Notes under the pieces: model-generated
What the model saw: the letters and a program-made list of their open reading frames with translations, nothing else
The model's database searches: none
What the model was told of the DNA's origin: nothing
Shown here: positions 23,800 to 33,546 of the stretch, one piece after another
Layout of the letters: the number at the start of each line of letters is the position of its first letter
Position numbering within the stretch: position 1 is the first letter of the stretch
Source: Nemertoderma westbladi
Taxonomy: Eukaryota; Xenacoelomorpha; Nemertodermatida; Nemertodermatidae
Reading direction: 5' to 3'
Assembly (NCBI GenBank): GCA_032718475.1
Contig: JAUCBJ010002363.1
Coordinates: forward strand, 1-36,568
Length of the DNA stretch: 36,568 bases
Position numbers and translations under genes: made by a program

Positions 23800-25553
23800 A
23801 AGCAGAGAGCAGCTACTGCATTAGTGTAGCAGAGAGCAGCTACTGCATTAGTGTAGCAGAGAGCAGCTACTGCATTAGTGTAGCAGAGAGCAGCTACTGC
23901 ATTAGTGTAGCAGAGAGCAGCTACTGCATTAGTGTAGCAGAGAGCAGCTACTGCATTAGTGTAGCAGAGAGCAGCTACTGCATTAGTGTAGCAGAGAGCA
24001 GCTACTGCATTAGTGTAGCAGAGAGCAGCTACTGCATTAGTGTAGCAGAGAGCAGCTACTGCATTAGTGTAGCAGAGAGCAGCTACTGCATTAGTGTAGC
24101 AGAGAGCAGCTACTGCATTAGTGAAGCAGAGAGCAGCTACTGCATTAGTGTAGCAGAGAGCAGCTACTGCATTAGTGTAGCAGAGAGCAGCTACTGCATT
24201 GGTGTAGCAGAGAGCAGCTACTGCATTAGTGTAGCAGAGAGCAGCTACTGCATTAGTGTAGCAGAGAGCAGCTACTGCATTAGTGTAGCAGAGAGCAGCT
24301 ACTGCATTAGTGTAGCAGAGAGCAGCTACTGCATTAGTGTAGCAGAGAGCAGCTACTGCATTAGTGTAGCAGAGAGCAGCTACTGCATTAGTGTAGCAGA
24401 GAGCAGCTACTGCATTAGTGTAGCAGAGAGCAGCTACTGCATTAGTGTAGCAGAGAGCAGCTACTGCATTAGTGTAGCAGAGAGCAGCTACTGCATTAGT
24501 GAAGCAGAGAGCAGCTACTGCATTAGTGTAGCAGAGAGCAGCTACTGCATTAGTGTAGCAGAGAGCAGCTACTGCATTAGTGTAGCAGAGAGCAGCTACT
24601 GCATTAGTGTAGCAGAGAGCAGCTACTGCATTAGTGTAGCAGAGAGCAGCTACTGCATTAGTGTAGCAGAGAGCAGCTACTGCATTAGTGAAGCAGAGAG
24701 CAGCTACTGCATTAGTGTAGCAGAGAGCAGCTACTGCATTAGTGTAGCAGAGAGCAGCTACTGCATTAGTGTAGCAGAGAGCAGCTACTGCATTAGTGTA
24801 GCAGAGAGCAGCTACTGCATTAGTGTAGCAGAGAGCAGCTACTGCATTAGTGTAGCAGAGAGCAGCTACTGCATTAGTGTAGCAGAGAGCAGCTACTGCA
24901 TTAGTGTAGCAGAGAGCAGCTACTGCATTAGTGTAGCAGAGAGCAGCTACTGAATTAGTGTAGCAGAGAGCAGCTACTGCATTAGTGTAGCAGAGAGCAG
25001 CTACTGCATTAGTGTAGCAGAGAGCAGCTACTGCATTAGTGTAGCAGAGAGCAGCTACTGCATTAGTGAAGCAGAGAGCAGCTACTGCATTAGTGTAGCA
25101 GAGAGCAGCTACTGCATTAGTGTAGCAGAGAGCAGCTACTGCATTAGTGTAGCAGAGAGCAGCTACTGCATTAGTGTAGCAGAGAGCAGCTACTGCATTA
25201 GTGTAGCAGAGAGCAGCTACTGCATTAGTGTAGCAGAGAGCAGCTACTGCATTAGTGTAGCAGAGAGCAGCTACTGCATTAGTGTAGCAGAGAGCAGCTA
25301 CTGCATTAGTGTAGCAGAGAGCAGCTACTGCATTAGTGTAGCAGAGAGCAGCTACTGCATTAGTGTAGCAGAGAGCAGCTACTGCATTAGTGTAGCAGAG
25401 AGCAGCTACTGCATTAGTGTAGCAGAGAGCAGCTACTGCATTAGTGTAGCAGAGAGCAGCTACTGCATTAGTGTAGCAGAGAGCAGCTACTGCATTAGTG
25501 TAGCAGAGAGCAGCTACTGCATTAGTGTAGCAGAGAGCAGCTACTGCATTAGT
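23800..25553 (+). repeat. 27-bp minisatellite (AGCAGAGAGCAGCTACTGCATTAGTGT)
   Basis: About 65 units of 27 bp are extremely uniform. The variant GTGAAGCAG occurs at 24121, 24499, 24688 and 25066, spaced 378, 189 and 378 bp (14, 7 and 14 units). One TGA substitution is near 24951. The period is divisible by three and one frame is open (repeating AESSYCISV), but the array sits inside the exon f-g intron with no good acceptor, so it is not called as coding. Confidence 0.95.
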
Positions 25554-25762
25554 GTGTGAACCTGTAGATCTTGTTCGCGGTATTTCATCTTTTCATAACG
25601 CGAGTTGAATATTTTTCGGATTTATTTATAATGAATATTCCAATATCAGTACTAAGTGCAGGAACATGGTACTTGGGTATATTCAATGGACTGGGGCGAT
25701 CTACGGGCGAATATTGGGGCGACTTACGGGGCACGGGACTCATATCAGATATTTAAGGGCCA

Positions 25763-26363
25763 TCTGGTGACATCCAATAATCACTGAACCTCTGGTGACA
25801 TCCAATAATCACTGAACCTCTGGTACTATAGATAGTGACATCCAATAATCACTGAGTGACATCCAATAATCACTGAACCTCTGGTACTATAGGTAGTGAC
25901 ATCAAATAATCACTGAACCTCTGGTACTATAGATAGTGACATCCAATAATCACTGAACCTATGGTATTATAGATAGTGACATCCAATAATCACTGAGTGA
26001 CATCCAATAATCACTGAACCTCTGCTGGTGACATCCAATAATCACTAAACATCTGGTACTATAGATAGTGACATCAAATAATCACTGAACCTCTGGTACT
26101 ATAGATAGTGACATCCAATAATCACTGAACCTCTGGTACTATAGATAGTGACATCCAATAATCACTGAACCTCTGGTACTATAGGTAGTGACATCCAATA
26201 ATCACTGAACCTCTGGTACTATAGATAGTGACATCCAATAATCACTGAACCTCTGGTACTATAGATAGTGACATCCAATAATCACTGAGTGACATCCAAT
26301 AATCACTGAACCTCTGGTACTATAGGTAGTGACATCAAATAATCACTGAACCTCTGGTACTAT
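25763..26363 (-). repeat. Left arm: 40-bp repeat array, inverted relative to 27775-29507
   Basis: Units read TGACATCCAATAATCACTGA, then ACCTCTGGTACTATAGATAG (about 40 bp), with short ~21-bp units lacking the second half. This is the reverse complement of the array at 27775-29507. The outer edge (CTCTGGTGACATCC units without TACTATAG) mirrors the outer edge of the right array. About 15 full units plus partial ones. Confidence 0.93.
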
Positions 26364-26940
26364 TTCACTTGAATATTATTACACTCTATGTATTTATGTC
26401 CAAAACATTTATGAGTTTGGTTTATATAAGTTTAGTACAATAAAATCGGTGTCAATCATTTTAATAATGATAAATCTAATAATAGTTATTTAACTTATGC
26501 AGTTTTGTTTATTTAGTACCTGTGGTACAAAATTACAAGCAAATAGTGCTAACAGCGGTACAACAGCTGTACAGCATACAGATCTGTTGTCGTTATTCCC
26601 GACACCATGGGGAAAAACGCCGATGCTGGAGGCGGAATTTTCAGACCACGGGATTCCGGCCAGTCACCGGATATTGGGAGTGGAGAAGGAGACCTTTCTT
26701 AGATGCAAGATTGCAGTTGAAAAAAAGTTGCATTGGTTGGAAATAATCTTTAATGTAACTAAACTCTGAATGAATCCTGATTGAGAATAATTTGGGCTTC
26801 CCCACGCCAATATACACCAAATATTTACAATAATATACGAACATATAAATTCCTACAGTACATTAATTAATTACCCACTGTTCACTTTTAGATTTTAACC
26901 TAACTAATGATCCCCATTTCCCTCGGTCCTAGCCCCGGTG
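26364..26940. other. Loop part 1: AT-rich then unassigned open sequence
   Basis: An AT-rich stretch ends in an acceptor-like TTTGTTTATTTAG (26518), followed by about 240 bp open in two plus frames (to 26746 and 26769). I recognise neither product, phase does not require an extra exon between f and g, and no donor is convincing. It could be an old exon or transposon fragment. Confidence 0.4.
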
Positions 26941-27700
26941 CCGTAGTGTCGGTGTCGGTCGACCCTGTTGCGTGTCCGTCCCACCCTTCCCGAACCCCAA
27001 AGGGATCGGTCATCAGGAAAGCAGTACGGCTTGGCTAAGGGTCGGTCAAGTCGGTAGACCCGGTTGCGTGTCCGTCCCACCCTTCCCAAACCCCGAAGGG
27101 ATCGGTCATCAGAAAAGCTGTACGGCTTGGCTAGGGGTCTGTCGGTTCATCGCAGGGTCCCAACCACCTAGGCTTTCCGAATCCTTTTCAGGCTCGAAGT
27201 CGCTTCGGTAGCCGAGAAGCTGCTCTGAATAGTCGGTAGGCCAGTAGAGTCCAGTCCTTTGTCTTTCGACCCAGTTGCGTGTCCGTCCCACCCTTCCCGA
27301 ACCCCGAAGGGATCGGTCATCAGGAAAGTGGTACGGCTTGGCAAGGGGTCTGTCAGCCCGTTGTGAGTCCCAACTGTCGGTAGATTTCCGAATCCTTTTC
27401 AGGCTCGTAATAACGCTGGTCGTGGAATCCACTCCAGGAAGGCAGTCCTCGTCGAACCCTCGATCCGTCGCAAGTCCCCGGCGTAGTCAGCAAGCTTTCC
27501 AAATCCCTTTCAGGCTCGTAATAACTGCCAGTGACCGGGGACCGCTAAGGATCTGTCTGTCGGTTCCCGTCGCAAATTCCTGACGCAATCAGCAGACTTT
27601 CCGATGTCCTTTTCAGGCTCGTAATAACTGCTGTTGGCCAGGAACCGCTAAGGGCAGTCCTTGTCCCTAGGCCTAGCGAGTTACCAAATCCACCTCTACA
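26941..27700. repeat. GC-rich loop with nested repeats (three ~90-bp copies plus TTTTCAGGCTCG motifs)
   Basis: A segment starting GACCCxGTTGCGTGTCC and running through GGGATCGGTCATCAG and TACGGCTTGGC occurs at about 26961, 27057 and 27268. A second motif, CCGAATCCTTTTCAGGCTCG or close variants, occurs at about 27177, 27388, 27498 and 27600. The composition is much more GC-rich than the surrounding intron, which suggests an inserted element. No protein is recognised on either strand. Confidence 0.75.
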
Positions 27701-27774
27701 GGCAGCAGGAAGTTGGCTAGGCCTAATTAGTATCAGGCAAACCTGAGTACTACTTGATTTTACCTCCCACCCTT

Positions 27775-29507
27775 AGAGGTTCAGTGATTATTGGATGTCA
27801 CTATCTATAGTACCAGAGGTTCAGTGATTATTGGATGTCACTATCTATAGTACCAGAGGTTCAGTGATTATTGGATGTCACTATCTATAGTACCAGAGGT
27901 TCAGTGATTATTGGATGTCACTATCTATAGTACCAGAGGTTCAGTGATTATTGGATGTCACTATCTATAGTACCAGATGTTTAGTGATTATTGGATGTCA
28001 CCAGAGGTTCAGTGATTATTGGATGTCACTATCTATAGTACCAGAGGTTCAGTGATTATTGGATGTCACTATCTATAGTACCAGAGGTTCAGTGATTATT
28101 GGATGTCACTACCTATAGTACCAGAGGTTCAGTGATTAATGGATGTCACTATCTATAGTACCAGATGTTTAGTGATTATTGGATGTCACTATCTATAGTA
28201 CCAGAGGTTCAGTGATTATTTGATGTCACTACCTATAGTACCAGAGGTTCAGTGATTATTGGATGTCACTCAGTGATTATTGGATGTCGCTATCTATAGT
28301 ACCAGGGGTTCAGTGATTATTGGATGTCACTATCTATAGTACCAGAGGTTCAGTGATTATTGGATGTCACTATCTATAGTACCAGAGGTTCAGTGATTAT
28401 TGGATGTCACTATCTATAGTACCAGAGGTTCAGTTCAGTGATTATTTGATGTCACTACCTATAGTACCAGAGGTTCAGTGATTATTGGATGTCACTCAGT
28501 GATTATTGGATGTCACTATCTATAGTACCAGGGGTTCAGTGATTATTGGATGTCACTATCTATAGTACCAGAGGTTCAGTGATTATTGGATGTCACTATC
28601 TATAGTACCAGAGGTTCAGTGATTATTGGATGTCACTATCTATAGTACCAGAGGTTCAGTGATTATTGGATGTCACTATCTATAGTACCAGGGGTTCAGT
28701 GATTATTGGATGTCACTATCTATAGTACCAGAGGTTCAGTGATTATTGGATGTCACTCAGTGATTATTGGATGTCACTATCTATAGTACCAGAGGTTCAG
28801 TGATTATTTGATGTCACTATCTATAGTACCAGAGGTTCAGTGATTATTGGATGTCACTCAGTGATTATTGGATGTCACTCAGTGATTATTGGATGTCACT
28901 ATCTATAGTACCAGAGGTTCAGTGATTATTGGATGTCACTCAGTGATTATTGGATGTCACTCAGTGATTATTGGATGTCACTCAGTGATTATTGGATGTC
29001 ACTATCTATAGTACCAGAGGTTCAGTGATTATTGGATGTCACTCAGTGATTATTGGATGTCACTACCTATAGTACCAGAGGTTCAGTGATTATTGGATGT
29101 CACTATCTATAGTACCAGAGGTTCAGTGATTATTGGATGTCACTATCTATAGTACCAGAGGTTCAGTGATTATTGGATGTCACTATCTATAGTACCAGAG
29201 GTTCAGTGATTATTGGATGTCACTATCTATAGTACCAGATGTTTAGTGATTATTGGATGTCACCAGAGGTTCAGTGATTATTGGATGTCACTATCTATAG
29301 TACCAGAGGTTCAGTGATTATTGGATGTCACTATCTATAGTACCAGGGGTTCAGTGATTATTGGATGTCACTATCTATAGTACCAGAGGTTCAGTGATTA
29401 TTGGATGTCACTATCTATAGTACCAGAGGTTCAGTGATTAATGGATGTCACTATCTATAGTACCAGAGGTTCAGTGATTATTGGATGTCACCAGAGGTTC
29501 AGTGATT
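27775..29507 (+). repeat. Right arm: 40-bp repeat array
   Basis: Units read TCAGTGATTATTGGATGTCA, then CTATCTATAGTACCAGAGGT (40 bp), interspersed with ~21-bp half units (CAGTGATTATTGGATGTCACT), often two or three in a row (28860-29000). The array is in inverse orientation to 25763-26363. It ends 58 bp before exon g. Confidence 0.95.
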
Positions 29508-29565
29508 GCCTACAGTTAATTTATTTAGCTAATAATTAATAGATTTTCCGAATATTTTATCTCAG

Positions 29566-29741
29566 GGGTCAATAAAAGACTCCCCTGTTGGGGATTTCCT
29601 GGAGTCACAGTTAGATGGCGCTGTAAATTTGGATGATATTGCGGGAAGTTTCGGAGACTTGAAAGGCTCGCAGATGTTCGGCCAAGTCAAAGATATTGTC
29701 GATGTTTTGGTACAAGCGTTGGATTGCGTTAACTTAGACCG
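29566..29741 (+). CDS. ABCA-type transporter, exon g
   Basis: The acceptor is TTTTATCTCAG (29565). Phase 0 entry follows exon f, and there are 58 codons plus two bases. The donor is GACCG|GTTGGT (29742), a weak form chosen because only it keeps frame with exon h. The product starts GSIKDSPVGDFLESQLDGAV and ends DVLVQALDCVNLD(R). From memory this matches the ABCA1 loop segment with [20 protein letters not shown] and RFMECVNLNKLEP: the QLDG and CVNL blocks are shared in the same order. The region between those blocks is shorter than in the vertebrate protein. Confidence 0.93.
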
Positions 29742-29902
29742 GTTGGTAGTTAGTTAGGTCAGGGTCCTAGGGTTGGTAAACAAGTTATCTATATCACATT
29801 TTACCAAATCCAGTGTCTAAATTTATTCCCCTTCCAAGTCATCATTCAAATATTTAACATCAATTTCCACTTCTTAAGTTTTCGATTTGTATCTTTTTAT
29901 AG
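29742..29902. other. Short intron between exons g and h
   Basis: This 161-bp intron runs GTTGGT to TATCTTTTTATAG. It is the only intron in the window, apart from a-b and c-d, that lacks a repeat array. Confidence 0.8.
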
Positions 29903-29979
29903 ATTCCAAGGGCTTCCCTCTGAGAAAGATATGGAAATAGAAAGCAAAATATTGAGGAAAAATAAACAGCTGTTAGGAG
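29903..29979 (+). CDS. ABCA-type transporter, exon h
   Basis: The exon is 77 bp: one base completing Arg, 25 codons (FQGLPSEKDMEIESKILRKN, then KQLLG) and one exit base. The acceptor is TCTTTTTATAG (29902) and the donor is GGAG|GTGAGT (29980). It joins CVNLDR to FQGLPSE, parallel to ABCA1 CVNLNKLEPIATE as I recall it. The last 17 coding bases and the donor are unit one of array D. TAAACA at 29963 (coding) and 29985 (intron) lie exactly one 22-bp period apart. Reading past the donor gives GGT GAG TAA, an immediate stop. Confidence 0.92.
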
Positions 29980-31980
29980 GTGAGTAAACATGTTAGTAGG
30001 AGAGTACACAGCTGTTAGTAGGAGAGTACACAGCTGTTAGTAGGAGAGTAAACATGTTATTAGGAGAGTAAACAGCTGTTAGTAGAGGACTATACAGCTG
30101 TTAGTAGGGGAGTAAACAGCTGTTAAGAGGTAAGTAAACAGCTGTTAGGAGGTAAGTAAACAGCTGTTAGGAGATAAGTAAACAGTCGTTAGGGGGTAAG
30201 TAAACAGCTGTTAGGGGGTAAGTAAACAGCTGTTAGGAGGTAAGCAAACAGCTGTTACGAGGTAAGTACACAGCTGTTAGGAGGTAAGTAAACAGCTGTT
30301 AGGAGGTAAGTAAACAGCTGTTAGGAGATAAGTACACAGCTGTTAGGAGGTAAGTACACAGCTGTTAGGAGGTAAGTAAACAGCTGTTAGGGGGTGAGTA
30401 AACATATGTTAGGATGTGAGTAAACAGCTGTTAGGGGGTGAGTAAACAGCTGTTAGGGGGTGAGTAAACAGCTGTTAGGGGGTGAGTAAACAGCTGTTAG
30501 GGGGTGAGTAAACATATGTTAGGAGGTGAGTAAACAGCTGTTAGGGGGTGAGTAAACAGCTGTTAGGGGGTGAGTAAACAGCTGTTAGGGGATGAGTAAA
30601 CATATGTTAGGATGTGAGTAAACAGCTGTTAGGGGGTGAGTAAACAGCTGTTAGGGGGTGAGTAAACAGCTGTTAGGGGGTGAGTAAACAGCTGTTAGGG
30701 GGTGAGTAAACAGCTGTTAGGGGGTGAGTAAACATATGTTAGGAGGTGAGTAAACAGCTGTTAGGGGGTGAGTAAACAGCTGTTAGGGGGTGAGTAAACA
30801 GCTGTTAGGGGATGAGTAAACATATGTTAGGATGTGAGTAAACAGCTGTTAGGGGGTGAGTAAACAGCTGTTAGGGGGTGAGTAAACAGCTGTTAGGGGG
30901 TGAGTAAACAGCTGTTAGGGGGTGAGTAAACAGCTGTTAGGGGGTGAGTAAACATATGTTAGGAGGTGAGTAAACAGCTGTTAGGGGTGAGTAAACATAT
31001 GTTAGGATGTGAGTAAACAGCTGTTAGGGGGTGTGTAAACAGCTGTTAGGGGGTGAGTAAACATATGTTAGGAGGTGAGTAAACAGCTGTTAGGGGGTGA
31101 GTAAACATATGTTAGGATGTGAGTAAACAGCTGTTAGGGGTTGAGTAAACAGCTGTTAGGGGGTGAGTAAACATATGTTAGGAGGTGAGTAAACAGCTGT
31201 TAGGGGGTGAGTAAACAGCTGTTAGGGGGTGATTAAACAGCTGTTAGGGGATGAGTAAACATATGTTAGGATGTGAGTAAACAGCTGTTAGGGGGTGAGT
31301 AAACAGCTGTTATGGGGTGAGTAAACAGCTGTTAGGGGGTGAGTAAACAGCTGTTAGGGGTGAGTAAACAGCTGTTAGGGGGTGAGTAAACATATGTTAG
31401 GAGGTGAGTAAACAGCTGTTAGGGGGTGAGTAAACATATGTTAGGATGTGAGTAAACAGCTGTTAGGGGGTGAGTAAACAGCTGTTAGGGGGTGAGTAAA
31501 CATATGTTAGGAGGTGAGTAAACAGCTGTTAGGGGGTGAGTAAACATATGTTAGGATGTGAGTAAACAGCTGTTAGGGGGTGAGTAAACAGCTGTTAGGG
31601 GGTGAGTAAACATATGTTAGGAGGTGAGTAAACAGCTGTTAGGGGGTGAGTAAACAGCTGTTAGGGGGTGATTAAACAGCTGTTAGGGGATGAGTAAACA
31701 TATGTTAGGATGTGAGTAAACAGCTGTTAGGGGGTGAGTAAACAGCTGTTATGGGGTGAGTAAACAGCTGTTAGGGGGTGAGTAAACAGCTGTTAGGGGT
31801 GAGTAAACAGCTGTTAGGGGGTGAGTAAACATATGTTAGGAGGTGAGTAAACAGCTGTTAGGGGGTGAGTAAACATATGTTAGGATGCGAGTAAACAGCT
31901 GTTAGGGGGTGAGTAAACAGCTGTTAGGGGGTGAGTAAACAGCTGTTAGGGGGTGAGTAAACAGGTTAGGGGGTGTGTAC
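29963..31980 (+). repeat. Array D: 22-bp minisatellite carrying the exon h donor
   Basis: About 91 units of 22 bp read GTGAGTAAACAGCTGTTAGGGG, with a CATATG variant of the CAGCTG core. Unit one is the real exon h junction. Early units vary (GTAGGAGAGTACAC). A block at about 30125-30380 has GGAGGTAAGTA, a better consensus donor than the authentic GTGAGT. Later units are mostly GGGGGTGAGTA. A segment with GATTAAACAG and TTATGGGG recurs at 31231 and 31670, showing duplication of about 20 units. Most units have a CANNTG E-box-like core. Confidence 0.95.
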
Positions 31981-32041
31981 TACGACTACTGCTGACCGTG
32001 TGCTGCATTATATATATATTTATATTACATATATATTAAGA

Positions 32042-32335
32042 ATGCTGTACCGGAGCGTCGGCAAAATTGCGCCGCCACAACTCCCTATCACCCATGATAT
32101 TTGCTAGATCATCCGCATCTTCAAGCCCAGTGTCCTTTAAGATGCGTCTCAAGTCCACCATGCTTATTCACTCCATGAGGTTGCCAAAGTACAAGATTAT
32201 GCACCATCTGGTCCTCACGGCGAAAGCAATGTCCTGCAAAGCGGAGGCGATTTTGTTCTAGTGTCAAGCTTGGGGGAACCAATGAGATACCTCAAATGTT
32301 ATATAGTGTCTGGTTGGAGATGTGTGCATTGTACT
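32042..32335 (-). mobile_element. LINE 3'-end fragment, minus strand (RTE-like)
   Basis: Read on the minus strand, this encodes a decayed C-terminal tail of the same kind of LINE as at 17092-19347: RLRFAGHCFRRED, then NLVLWQPHG, then GLEDADDLANIMGDRELWRR. There is a frameshift between the LWQPHG part and the later part, and a stop upstream. The best-conserved blocks are the AGHC and LWQPHG motifs, compared with SGHCW and FWQPTHG in the longer copy. The plus-strand open frame at 32067-32261 is its shadow. It sits between array D and exon i. Confidence 0.8.
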
Positions 32336-32420
32336 TGACACAATGACACAATTTTAATATTTAAAAAAAATTAAATATAATAACTAATTAGTTTTAATTG
32401 AATCGATTATTTTTGTCAAG

Positions 32421-32526
32421 GAATTGTGTTTCTCAACGGGAATTCAACAGAGTTACCGAAACATATCAAATACAAGATCCGTCTAGACCCTGATCTAACG
32501 ACCCGAACTGATAGACTAAAACCCAT
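32421..32526 (+). CDS. ABCA-type transporter, exon i (GIVF...LPKHIKYKIRLD)
   Basis: The acceptor is TTTTTGTCAAG (32420) and the donor is CCCAT|GTAAGT (32527). Two entering bases complete Gly after exon h, then 34 codons, then two exit bases. The product runs GIVFLNGNSTELPKHIKYKI followed by RLDPDLTTRTDRLKPM or similar. This is the clearest family signature: ABCA1-type proteins have WAGIVFTG ... ELPHHVKYKIRMD ... RTNKIKDGYW just before the second membrane helix, as I recall. One sequon (NST). The next exon, expected to encode a W-x-P-G-P-type segment, is not found before 36568, so the following intron continues beyond the window. Confidence 0.94.
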
Positions 32527-33499
32527 GTAAGTTCAATTAATTATTATTAATTAGTTGAATTAATTAATTTAGTTGAACACATTTGTATGATTTATTAGTT
32601 TCATTTAATTTACTTTCAAGATATTCAAATATTTTAAATATATCACGAATATACATTCATTGAAAATAAAAAAAATATTGCTTCTTCTCGAATTTTTTTA
32701 AGAACACATTATATTGTTTACATAATTTTCGTTATATAAAGTAGCGTTTTATTTTCAAACAAAGACTTTTTCTATTTATATTACAAAAATATAACTTTTT
32801 TACCACTTTCTATAGTTTCCGTTTTTCCTCACTTCGACTTCGTACTAACAGATTATTGATAGATGGTTATTGTCTTAGAACAATTTCATGACGAACATTA
32901 ACGAGAGAAAGCCGCCCCAATATTAGATTATTACAACAACATATCCATTGGGTAAGAAAGTGGAGGAGAGCCAGCCCGTCTCTTAATTTTTTACTTTATA
33001 TTACGCGATCAATTTTCACTCATCTCGTCATGAACCCAACATGTATGTAACCTTTTGTTAAATTTGTTGGCTATGCGTTTGCGGTTGTTTGGGCGGAGTG
33101 TGGTAGGCCTACACTTTTCACACTTAAATATTTTGGTTGTGAAATGTTACAGGGCATAGCGATCTGAGATATTTCATTTATATTTTATTATGAGAGGAAG
33201 AAGAACATACAACGTTATTTACTATGTAACAAAATAATTGTTTTCGGGTTTAACTTGGAAGCCTCCCCAAATAGTTGATATACAATTATATTTAAAATTA
33301 TTTCCATGGTCATGGTCATTCACCCGTCTTTAGTTAGAAATTTGTTTGCATGAAAGACAGTTTAGTTTAGTTTTTACTGATTTATTATCTCTTATCTGAC
33401 TGGGGTAATAATAAAGGATAGGATAAATGGAAGCAAAGTGTGACAGTAACAAATATTTCCCCGTCACCCTAGCATGTCTTAAGTATATGATATATCAAA
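32527..33499. other. AT-rich intron, no gene seen
   Basis: Starts with the strong donor GTAAGT. It is AT-rich with homopolymer runs. I see no exon with conserved ABCA sequence, no RNA gene and no clear transposon in it. Confidence 0.6.
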
Positions 33500-33546
33500 G
33501 GGGAAGTTTGGATTCACTGCATAAATGCAGTTCACCAAACTTCCCC
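33500..33546. other. Near-perfect hairpin (12-bp + 6-bp stem)
   Basis: GGGGAAGTTTGG at 33500-33511 pairs with CCAAACTTCCCC at 33535-33546. Inside, ACTGCA pairs with TGCAGT around a TAAA loop, with a small asymmetric internal loop (ATTC against TCA). This is a compact inverted repeat of 47 nt. It could be a MITE relic or a small RNA hairpin, but the terminal loop is very short for a canonical pre-miRNA. Confidence 0.7.

Larger units (their letters stand above)
25763..29507. mobile_element. Candidate Foldback-like element with tandem-repeat inverted arms
   Basis: Two arrays of the same 40-bp unit face each other in inverted orientation around a 1.4-kb unique loop (26364-27774). Both outer edges end in the same short-unit pattern. 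Long inverted arms made of short direct repeats around a loop are the defining layout of Drosophila Foldback (FB) elements. I see no transposase and could not identify a target-site duplication, so a simple inversion within an older array is the alternative. Confidence 0.45.

Noticed and set aside
23781-24953. 390-codon frame repeating AESSYCISV
   Set aside because: It lies in the exon f-g intron, has no good acceptor, and exon f joins exon g in phase without it. The frame ends at a chance TGA within the array.
26497-26769. Possible extra exon after TTTATTTAG
   Set aside because: Phase between exons f and g is already satisfied (0/0), the two open frames match nothing I know, and no convincing donor follows. 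Kept only as unassigned.
27275-27583. 102-codon frame in the GC-rich loop
   Set aside because: It follows the nested repeats there, has no recognisable domain, and similar frames exist on both strands because of high GC content.
32067-32261. Plus-strand 64-codon frame
   Set aside because: Shadow of the minus-strand LINE C-terminal fragment.
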